A DNA stretch of 64,000 nt from Terebella lapidaria (Eukaryota; Annelida; Polychaeta; Terebellida; Terebellidae): NCBI GenBank assembly GCA_949152475.1, contig OX424570.1, positions 1,166,181 through 1,230,180 on the forward strand. The letters are read 5' to 3'. The position numbers were made by a program, and so were the translations under genes. The notes under the pieces were generated by a model that was not told the origin of the DNA, did no database searches, and worked only from the letters and a program-made list of their open reading frames with translations. This document shows, piece after piece, positions 12,701 through 24,700 of the stretch (positions are counted from its first letter, which is position 1; each line of letters begins with the position of its first letter).

Positions 12701-15700
12701 TCGCGTTCCCTCGCAATCCGGATCGCGTTCCCTCGCAATCCGGATCGCGTTCCCTCGCGATATTATCGCGTTCCCTCGCGATCTTATTGCGTTCCCTCAC
12801 ATTCCGGATCGCGTTCCCTACAATGCGAGGGAACGCGATCCAGAATGCGAGGGAACGCAATAAAGATCGCGAGGGAATGCGATAATATCGCGAGGGAACA
12901 TGATAATATCACGAGGGAACGCGATCCGGATTGCGAGGGAACGCAATAAGATCGTGAGGGAACGCGATCCGGAATGCGAGGGAACGCAATAAGATCGCGA
13001 GGGAATGCGATCCGGAATGCGAGGGAAGGCAATATTATTGCGAGGGAACGCAATATTATTGCGAGGGAACGCAATAACCATATGTCAAAAAATATTTCTT
13101 CCATGTCCTTTCAGCGGCTCCGTACTTGGGGGGTCTATCATGCATTTCAATAAAATTGTGTATCCATTTTAATTATTCACCTCTGTCATCACTGACGTCA
13201 CATGTGAAAACAATGATCACGTGATCAGCCCACGGTCTATTTTGAGGGTTTGGACAACGAATCCGTTCTCTGATAAGCCGTACATTGCTACAGGCAAAGC
13301 GATTGTCGCATGCATTTGCAATTTGCGCATTCACGAATGGCTTCACACAATTTGCAGCCAGTGGGTTCGAGCTCTGTGGATCTTCCTCTGTAGAGACAAC
13401 CTGATATGCCTCATGCGTCGTGATTTGACGATTTATCGCACACAGAGCTGTATGTTGGATTTTCAGAACGGGCATAGTTATCGTTTGCACTTCACCTGGG
13501 ACAGAAAATATTATTTGATGCAGAACATAGTATGACTCTCCCATCATCAACTCATATTTGTCATCATACGTCATAAATCATAGTAAATGTAGAAATTTAA
13601 CCCAAAGTTTACCGGAGAAATATACGAAATATGAAGCCATATGTAGAATATTTATGACAGTTATCGGCCCGAAACCCTCCCTTACACATTCTCCCACTCG
13701 ACATACATGACACAGATTCGTCACACGACTTCATACTCACGATAACCGGCACACACCGTCCAAGCCACCACACTACATGTAAACAACTCCAAAAATCACG
13801 TCACACAGAACACACCACCAATCACAACATTTCCAGACACCTAACCACGCCCACACAGACATTACATCACAATCAACGAATCACATGAACTCCTGTTCCA
13901 CGACGCGGGAAAAACTAGACACCCATGGAAAAATCCCCGCGCTTTTCGGAGTCGAGTTTGAGAGGTTCTGAGAGTGAAAACGTGTCACTGAAATACTGAA
14001 GAAACGTGTATAAAGAATTATCTGTGATATATTGCTGATCTTGTCGGACTATTAATCGGACTATATTGGGAAGTAATGCATGCGGCCTTGATCGACCCAT
14101 CGGATTATTCATCCCAATAAACTTGGATAAATTGAATTCGGACTGGTTTGTGATATTTCAAGCACAACGCTACGAACACTACACTGCGCGAAAACTCGAA
14201 TTTAATAAAAAAATAAACTTCATGATATTCCATGATGAAAATATACATGCGGTTTAATCATAATTATATGCGAGATTTTCGGTCGATCACATTATTCGAA
14301 GTTTAGTTGAATAAACTGATCACTTATACTACATCATTCACGTTTACTGCTGACTAATGAAAATTAAATGCTTAGGAGATATTCGGTATATTAGCGTAGT
14401 TTTCTGGACATAATAATTCATTAAACTGAAATGTATTTAAATATAATTTCAAGAAAACTATACAGATATTTTCATGTATTTATGGCATTTGCAGCTATAC
14501 GAAGATATAGGGCTGATCGGACCCTGTCGAATCTTCCGATTTCGTAACACATATACGTGTTTTTTTTTACATTAGAACGTCATCGCCATATATGGATTAC
14601 CATTTGCGCATGCGCTAATATTTTGACCTTTGACTATCATTGAAGGTCAAGCTCAGGGTCACATTAAGATCCGCCATAAATGACTTCCTAAATGCTCATA
14701 ATTCAGACACAAGCTACATGTATATCTGCAGTCGTTTCACACACAAAGGAAATTCAAAAACCTTGAAATTCATCACTCGAGATCATCTGAGGTCAGTTTC
14801 ATGACCACCAAGAGATCAGATATATATGAATGCATATTTAGCTCATAACTTTTACACAAATCTAAGATAAATCAGCATTTGCTTCGTTCGTAGAGGTCAA
14901 TTCACACATTTCACTTTGGTCTTGACCTCGAGATTTACCACTCAATGTCAAATACTTCTATTTGCAGATCTCAGTTCAGACGTGACCTCAATGATGTATT
15001 ACTCAGTGTTATGTGAGGATCAAGTTCCGGTCACTAGAAGATGTTATATCTATGACTACCTATGTTCACTATACAAACCAAGCTGGATGTACAATCGTTT
15101 CCTTTTGGGGGCATTCCAAACTATTTTGAGCCTTTTTGGCCGTTCAGGCGATTCAATGTATTCCAACGGATTTCCGTTGGAAATGGCCTCTATTTTGAAA
15201 AAAAAAACCCAGAAAAATAAAGTGAAAAAACGTGGCTCCATGATACAGACCAACTATGGACCATTATAAAGCTGTAATTGGAAACTATATTGCACATAGG
15301 GCCTTACCATATCCAGCGTTCACGCAGACGAATTGTGTGATCATTCTGTAGGCCATACGTGCAGCGCCCCTACAACTGTACTTCCGACCGGTATTGATGC
15401 TCGGTCTGTTCTCACACGCTGAATGTCCAGCACAGCTGTCTGTTATTGAAGTTGTCCATTGTATTTGATCATTCGCGTACACACAGTCAACCGTGTACTG
15501 TGTACATTCGTTGGACGTGTTTTGGTGTAAGGTGAAGTAGACCGCGTACACTTTAATGTGTGCACCCAGCGGGCACAGGAACTCGTGGAAGGAATGACCA
15601 TAGCATAAACCGTGGGACTGTAATTGTCCTCCTGCAGAGGAAGACAAGATAATGAAACTGATGTATTAATCATGCTAGTTTTCCTTTACTTATCATATCT

Positions 15701-18700
15701 GGTAATGATTATAATGTATAGTTTGTCAATTTTATATATTCTCAATTTTTATCAATTATAGCTAATTATAAGGGCCTTGTATTTTTAGCGTTTAATGATA
15801 TTATAATCACTACATATTGTTTGCTTCAATTGTGAAACTCTGATGTTTCGAGATCTTCGATATGTCAACTCATGTAGGTTAATTATAAGCATACAACTTG
15901 TGCGCCAAATATCTTAAATGACTTGAAAACTGATGAAAATAAAAAATGCACATCTCAATTACCGTACTGATGCGCATATAGGCACATGCGCCTACAACAG
16001 GAATATTTCATTTTTACGTTGATCACCTTTTTACGTTAGGCGCATAAGCCTATATTCGGATATGCCCCCCCCCCCACCATATTCACTTATACTTATAGGC
16101 GCCCCAATATTTACTATTTACAGTATTTCATTTTGTGGCGATTTTGCCCAAAGATCACGGCAGGAGTCTTTGCAAAACACTAGCTAGTATTACGGCCTAT
16201 TTTTAGATCGCTCTAGTTCGGAGCGTGCGCTGCTTAGCAACGCACTGTACTTGATCGCGCCCAGTAAACTATAACAATGGTTTGACCTAGATTCTCCCCC
16301 CGCCTCTTGGCTCGATATATACGCGAGCATTTTGCTTGGTCTGAGAGATTGTACCAGAGCAAGCCAAGAGGCAGGACGAGAGGCTCGCCATGAGCTTTAA
16401 GTCCCTGTATCTTGGGTAAGGCCCACGAGGGACCTGGGGACGATTACCATTGGGGGCAATGGTGGGGGAGACCGTTGTTGACTCGGGGGCTCACGCCCTG
16501 TGGATCACCGGTTTTCTACCACCTGGGGTGGTGTGACACAGGCTCTGGCAGACCGTCGGGCTGGCTCAGAGTTCTATCTCTGTGACAGTGCCTTCGGCGA
16601 GGCCGGCCAGCAACATGCCCACGTGTACGGGTTCCGTGGTGCCGCTCCCATGGCATCTCGGGCTCTACGCGCGGAGCGCGGAGCCCTCCGCTAACCGGAC
16701 CCCGTCGTCGGACACGGTCCAACCTGCAGAGTCAACTCCGGCACCCTTGACTCCGTCTCAGGACGTTGAGTCGAGCCCTGCGGGGCCGTAACAGAGGTTG
16801 CTGCCGGAGCTTAGCCCCGACGAGTTAGGCGCGGTTGGTGGAGCCGGGAACGACTTCACGCCACGCGCACCTACGTCCGGAAGTGGGCCGCGGCAGGTGG
16901 CACTCTCCCAGGGGGCATCTCCGGATGTCCGGGATAGAGTGAACGCCGGCGCGAGCACCTCTGGACAAGTTGACCAACAGTTCTGGATGCCTATTCCGGC
17001 CGGGTGGACTCCTGCGAGAGCCCCTCGTCCGGATTCCGGACGGTCCGCACCAGGTGCAGTGGACCAGCTCACTAACACCTTGGGTGAGTTGGCTCCGCTG
17101 GGGCGCTACGACCGCGCCCGGTCGCCCCATCAGGGACGACCTGACCGAAGGGACCGCTCACCTTCTCCGCGTCCAGGAACCCTCCGGTGTCTTTGTCGAA
17201 GAGGGAGAAGTGGCTGATTTCCACGGCGCTTGAACAGTTCAAGTTGAATCAGGCCACACAGAGTGTCGACCCGACGGTCCCCTACGCTACGGTGATGACT
17301 GGGCCTACGGCTCCTCCAGCAGACGCCAGTGGTCCCCGCAATGGGATCCGCGCCTGCTCAGCGACTTGGAGGCACCACGCCCACTGCAGCTCCGACCGTT
17401 CCAGCGGCCGGAGTTAGTGCTGCGTGGTCAGCCTATCCTGGCAGTCAGGGTGCATTGGGCATGCAGTGGCAACCGGCGGCTCCGGCCCCGAGCTATGCCA
17501 GCTATGCCGCCCCGTCTGGAGCCTACCCAGTGGGTTTGACGGGAGTCCCGACCGCACCGAGTCAGGGTAATATGACAGCGGGAATGTACCCGACGACAAG
17601 TATGAGCTCTCCTGCCCCCATGCCAGCGGCATCGATGTCTGCCCCAGCGGACTCCGCCGCGGGAGCGGGTAGTACACGGGCCTTGCCATCCTATACTGCC
17701 CACCCCGGAGCCGGTTACGCCGGTCGAGTGCGCTCTCCACGAGACAAGGCACCCAACCAGTAATCTTGGCGGAAGCGGTTCAACGGGGACAATGCCGATT
17801 TGGAGGACTACTTACTCCAGATTTGGCGGACGGCAGTATACGAAAGATGGACCCAGCTTGAGGTTGGACATATCCTCTCGGGGAGCTTAGAGGGTAAAGC
17901 TCTCCGTGTTATGCAGTGTCTGCCAGTGGGAGCAGTAACTTCCGGCGAGGTTGTGCGGCAACTACGCCTACTGTTCACCCCGACGACCAACAGGCGGCAG
18001 TTTGAACGGGAGTTCAAAGCGCGGGTCCGCCTACCGACTGAATCCGTTACCGAGTATGCTTTTAATTTGCGCATACTCGGCCGGAGGGCTTATCCGGACA
18101 TGGATGCCAGTCGGTTTGAACCGATGCTGATCGATCAGTTCATCGATGGCCAGCCATACCACATCGCTTACGGGCTGGCCACCCATGAAAAACGATCAAT
18201 GGAGGAGGCAAACAACTCCGCCATTGGGTTAGAGGTAGCTGTCCGTCCAAGACAGATGCCTCCGGCCCCGGCTATGGCCCCGGCTGTATCCACGCAAGCG
18301 GCGGCCCCGTCTCCGGCCACAGCATCACAGGTGACCCCATGGTCAGCCCCGGCTCCCCGGGCACCCACTGTGGAGTCCAACCCTCAGTGGGTTGGTTCAC
18401 CGGCACCCCAGCAAGGGATGCCTGTTCAAGCGGCACCAGCTGTCGCATCATGCCCGCCTTTGGACGAGTGTGACTATGAGGAGTATGATTTCGGCACCGC
18501 GCAAATGAATCAACTTTCCGGGCCTCGTCGAGTGTTGTGCGTTCGCCTCCGGACCAGCTCAGAACCGTCCCTGCTATTTTCTGCGGAAAACAGGGACACT
18601 TTTGGCTGAAGTGTCCAGACCTGCTGGAACGTCTGCGGGCACACGGATATCAAGGGAATCTTCCCAATCTGCGCCGGAGCAGCTATCCTCGGCCTGGTCC

Positions 18701-21700
18701 CTCGGGACAGCAGGGCCACCCCTTTCAGAAGGGAAACTGAAATCAGACGTGGTGGCGACCAACATCGCGTCCGAGGACAGTAGTTCCATGGCACCGGATG
18801 CCTCCTCACCCGCTGATGAGCTGGACGACCCTCAAGTAGATATAACTTCTCTGGAAGTGGTCCTTGAGGATCAGTCTAGCTCCTCCGCAGCTGAGACGGA
18901 CAACGAGGACTCTGTAGCTGAGCCCAGTGTTCCGGATGATTCCGATCATCCGGTGTGCGCACTGGTGAGGGACCCCTGCTGGTACCTGCCCCTGCCCCCT
19001 GTCCCCTGCTGGTACCTGCCCCTGTCTCGTAGACTCTGGCTCGGAGGTTACCATCGTAGCCACAGGAACCTTTGAGCGTGAGCCAGCGCTCCGCGACATG
19101 GTGTTGCAGGATCCAGGGCGTTACACGCTCCACGGAGCGGGTAACAACAGCATCCGTATCCATGGTATAATCGATCTGCCTATTACTCTTGGGGACAAGG
19201 TGTATATCACAGAGGCAATCATCGCGGATATCGGAGCGCCTGGGATTATTGGGATGAACTTTCTCCGGATCCACCGGGTAATCGCTAACTTCTGTTCAGG
19301 TGAGCTCCGGATGGGAGAGGACACTCACTTTCTCTTCCACTCGGGTCCGAGCAAGTCATTCCAACTCCGGGCGGCGCGTACTACGGTAGAGCCGCCTATG
19401 AGCGAGATGATCATTGAGGCGAGGCCGCGTCGTCCCCGCATGCCCCTCGATGGTTGTCCGTGTGTAGTACAGCCGGTGAGCAGTTTTGCCCAAGGAACTG
19501 GACTCGGGCTGGGGCCCTTTGACAAGCTGCTATTGGCAAGCTGCTCCAGCAGTATGCGGATGTGTTTATGAGTCCGGACGGTGCGGTTGGCAAGACGGAC
19601 GTTGCCAAACACCGCATCGACCTCCTAGACGAACGTCCTATTAAGCAGCGTCTACGGCGAGCAGCGATTGTGCACCAAGAGGTCATAGACCGGGAGGTGC
19701 AGAAGATGCTCGAGCTAGACATCATCGAACCCAGTGATAGCTCTTGGGCGAGTCCTGTGGTTATGGTGAAGAAGAAGGACGGCTCGTGGAGGTTCTGCGT
19801 GGATTATTGTAAGCTGAACGATGCCACGCGGAAGGACTCATATCTTCTCCCGCACATCGAGGATACCTTCGATTCCCTGGCCGGATCGCACTACTTCTGT
19901 GTTCTGTATCTGGCCTCCGGGTATTGGCAGGTTGAGATGGAGGAGAGCGATAGGGCGAAGACTGCCTTCGTTACCAAGAACGGGCTCTACCAATTCAAGG
20001 TAATGCCGTTCGGGCTCTGCAATGCGCCAGCGACGTTCGAGCGCCTCATGGAGATGGTACTCAAAGGGTTCCTCAAGAAGCGATGTATGGTCTACATCGA
20101 CGATGTCGTCATGTATGGCCGGTCGTTCGAGGAAACCCTCACCAACCTCCAGATTGTGCTCCATCGCATCCGCGAAGCAGGCCTTAAATTGAAGCCAAGT
20201 AAGTGCGAACTGTTCGCACAGGAGATACTGTACTTGGGCTTCATGGTGACAGGCACCGGAGTTAGGCCAGACCCTAAGAAGCTAGAGGCCGTGAAAAACT
20301 GGCCTCGGCCTTGCAGCGTGGCGGACGTGAGGTCCTTTTTGGGCTTCGCGAGTTACCACCGCCGGTTTGTGCGAGGCTTTGCGGAGATCGCGCGCCCCCT
20401 TACTAGCCTCACGGAAAAGGGCGTCGATTTTGTCTGGTCGGCTGAGCAGGAAGTTGCCTTCTCGGTGCTCCGGAATGCTTTGGCAGATGCGCCGGTGCTG
20501 TGGCACCCCTGTCCGGATTGCGAGTTCATCCTGGACACTGATGCGAGTAACTTTGCACTCGGCGGTGTCTTCTCGCAGGTCGTGGACGAGCAGGAGCGGG
20601 TAGTAGCCTATGCGAGTGTGGCCTTGAGCCGCTCTCAAATGAACTACTGCACCACTCACCATGAGTTGCTCGCGGTGGTTACGATGACCAAGCGTTTCCG
20701 GCACTATTTGTTGGGACGCCATTTCCGCTTGCAGACTGATCACAGTTCGCTAAGATGGCTCCTCAACTATAGTGAGGCCGATGGCTTGGTGGCGCGGTGG
20801 CTCGTCAAACTCCAGAAGTATGACATGAAGATTGAGCACCGTGCTGGTAAGTTGCACGGCAATGCAGACGGCCTGTCCCGTTGTCATAAGTGCAAGAATC
20901 CTAACTGTGCCGGGATGGCTCCGTCCCAGCACGACGTGGATTCCTCTTCAAACTCGAAATTGGACCTTCCGGGAAGACTGAGGCTGCCGCCCCCTATAAC
21001 AACACGGCGGCCAGAGCGTCCAGGGCTCATCTCCGCGCGCACACCCGCCGGCACCGGCGATGGCGTCCCGCATTTGAACCGGAGGTGCGGTCCAGCTCCA
21101 GCGAGTCCTCCTCGAGTCCGGCGGTGTACTCCTCGTGGGTACCCTCCGCGTCCTCGGACGAGTCTGAGTATGAGCGGTCCTTACCCCCAGTGGTGATGGC
21201 CGCTGCAGCGCAGTCGGACGTGCCGGATCCGGAGGAGCCCAACTACTTAGGTGGCTACTCTCCGGCACAGGTGATTGCGAAGCAGAGAGCTGACAGTGCT
21301 CTGGCACTGGTAATCAAAGCCCTTGAGGCCGGCCAGAAACCTTCAAAGGATGAGCGGAAGACCTACCGGGAGGAGACCCAGTCTCTTATCTCCCAGTGGG
21401 AAAGACTCTCCTTGAAGGAGGGCCTCTTATACCGGCGCTATGAGCCACCAAGACCACTGCCACCCGTTTGGCAGTTGGTGCTTCCGGCGGAGCTGCGGAA
21501 AGAAGTGCTCCATCAGTTGCATGACCTCTGGGTGACCGGTCACTTGGGAATCTGGAGGACCATCCATAGGCTAGAACAGCGCTTTCACTGGCCTGGTAGC
21601 AGTTTGGACGTGCAACGATGGTGCGCAGCCTGCCCTCGGTGTCAAGCTCGTAAAGGAGATCTGGCTCCTGGACGCCACTTCTTAACTACGGTTAAGGCTG

Positions 21701-24700
21701 GCGCCCCATTTGATCAGATAGCACTGGATATACTGGATATCCATCGGGTCACCCCACGTGGTTTCCGGTACATCCTGGTGATATCCGACTATTTCACCAA
21801 ATACACCGACACGTACCCACTGCGCCGCCAGACTGCGGACGAGGTAGCTCGGTTGCTGGTGAATAGGTGGGTGGTGTACCATGGTGTGCCTAAGCAGGTA
21901 CATTCGGATCAGGGCACACAATTTGAAAGCAACCTGTTCCGGAGCCTAGCACAGATGCTAGGGAGTACCAAGGTGCGTACCACCCCTTACAGGCCCCAGT
22001 CGGACGGACAGGTCGAACGCTTTAACCGGTCCATCCTGAACATGCTGGCGGCCTTTGTGAACGATTGTGCGAATGATTGGGATGACCACCTCCCGTATGT
22101 CTTAATGGCGTACAGGTCGGCGGTCCACTCTTCGACCGGAGTTACTCCGCATGCGATGTTGTACGGCCGGGAGCTCAATCTGCCCGTGGATATTATGTAT
22201 CCAACTGCGACAGAGACCGGTGCAGTACCCCAGTGCGGTCCGGAGTATGTTGAGTGGGTTCGCCGCGCCCTGGCGAACGCCCATGATTTTGTGCGAGCAC
22301 ACCTGGATAAGTCTGCTATCCGGCAGAAGCGTGCCTATGACGCCCATGCTAAGGCTAGGCCCGCGTTTGCGGTAGGAGACAAGGTGCGTTATTATTATCC
22401 ACCGCTGAAGCAAGGCAACAAGTTTGCTAAGCCGTGGATAGGACCGTTTACGGTACTTAAGCAGGTTACAGACGTGGACTACCGGATCTGGAGGGACTCC
22501 AACCCGGATAGGGTTCTGGTGGTTCACATAGACAACCTAAAGAAGTACGAGGGCCCGCTTGTCATGGATCCGCTATTTCAAGATGCGGAACCGGATGACG
22601 CTCCCTTAGGGAATCCATCCGGTCAGCATCCGTGGACTCCGGACGAGCGTGTGCGCCGGATGGCGGGTCTCTCGGACCGGACGACTTTTGCTGGCCGGAC
22701 GACTTTTGTGGATCTGCCGGACACCCCTGGTCCCGGAACAGCCTCTTATATGGCCAGACTGAGGTTGGGATTTACGTCCGCTACGGGAGAAGCGCCTTCT
22801 CACGGATTTGGGGAACTGGCTCTGGACGCGGGGCTAGTGTCCGGATGTGAGGACTGGTGTCCGTGGTTCGTCCGCAGGACCCGTCCGGCACTCCGGACGC
22901 TTTAAGATGACACACTTCAGTGTGTTATCCCTCGTGAGCCACTACTATAAGGCTCTTTATAGTAGATAAGGTTTCTAACGGCAGGAAACCGTTTACCATT
23001 ATTTTATAATGGACCGGCTGTTAAGCCCGCATGTGCGGACCAGCCGCGGCAGTGGGGGACGCTCATTTTCGTCCGGAGCGTACCTTACAATACACGGTCC
23101 GGCCGGAATGACCGAAGCCCCGGCCTCCTTCCGAGAAAGGGGTCGTATTTCACATGCGTAGCATACTTTGTGGCTTTTAATCCGGATTCATTATCATTGG
23201 ATAAGGTCAATATGCCTTTTATGGTAATCGTTCGGCCTGGACTTCGTTCATGGGCAGCTCCGGACGACCGCCGGCTATTGATTTCACCATGTTTGGGATC
23301 CTCTAGATTGGGCGCCGGCATGAAGGGTTCGCCCCCTAACCATTGAGGTTAAGGCCCATGCCGGCCCCGCGTCTAATCTATTGGTTCTGCACTCCGGTAG
23401 TCGTTTGCTTTGGCTCTGGGTTTGACCGGACACCGCTCCGCGGTCGGGCTGGACGTTGGGGTTGCTAGTGGGCGCATTGCAAACGCCCATAGGGCGCCCA
23501 ACTGTCCGTCCGGCTGCCCTGGGTATGTCCGATCGCCTTGTAAGCGTACCAGCGGCTATGGGGAGTGATTTTGTTTATTTTCCATCACATGTCATAATTT
23601 CTTGAGTGGATTATATAAGCCACAAGTATGCGTGCATGCCGTGGAAACACTATTCTTATTTACTCAATCGTGCATTGAGATAAGTTTAGTGATATATCTT
23701 TTCCTTGGTGCTTAAGAGGGGTTTAAGAGATTGTGTTGTTTGTATCAGAAGCTTGTTTTGCCGTGATCTATGGAAAAGCAGGCGAACGGTGGTGGATTTG
23801 TTTCCATCGCTGGTTCGAACAGTGTAGATTTTATTGACATTGTTGTAAGGTGGACATACTCGTTACATCCACAAGTAGATCGACTTCTGATACATTGTAT
23901 ACAATCTCTATCCTGCTGTTGTGATTAACTTCATGTCATTCACCGCCAGTGCGGTAGCTAAAGCTAATGACTGATTTTAATTACTATGTTTTAATTGTGG
24001 GATCCCCCGGGATGGCCAGTACTATTTGCCACCCGTATACATGGAGTGATAGGAGACACCGGGGGGAGATGCGTGTATATGTATAAGCCCATTGTTAGAA
24101 AACGTTATTCGTTTGTCAGCCTGTACAGATTGATGCTATAAATAGACGTTTCCACGGCGACGCGCTGCACTGCCGCGCGTTTGTAGAATAGCTGCTACCA
24201 CTTGATGCCTCTTAATCTGTGTAACTTGTGATCACTGGTCATTCGAGCACTCGGCACTGGTGGAGACCGATCTGCGGATCTGACTCCCAGTGTTTACGCT
24301 TAGAGCGCTTGAATTACTGGTATGTCAGAGACTAGTGACGAGGAGAGTACGGGAGGGAAGGTGCCTCCGGACAGTGATCACGAGATCCAGTCTGGAGATG
24401 AGTCTCTTGAGCGCGGTAACACGTACTCGGGACGAACTGAGCCTGAGGATGACGGCAGCTTGGCCGACTCCCAAGGCTCGCACACGGGTTCCGAGGAATC
24501 CGACTCCGGCACTAGTGCCGAGAGTGTGGTCACTGTGGACCGCGTTGTAGAGAGCAACTTGGCTGCTATAGAAGATCCGTCTCCGCTTCCGCGCATGGAA
24601 ACGTTGATGGACTACAGCGAGGCGGGCCCCGGTGGTTTGGATATTGAGTTGCATCCGCCTGCGGAGATGCTTGCGTCTCTTAGGCCGGATGAGAGTACTC

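Noticed and set aside
16500..17078. Short overlapping frames on both strands of the element 1 LTR/gag region as separate genes
   Set aside because: Stop-poor GC-rich sequence produces frames on both strands; only the readings aligned with element 2 gag are supported.
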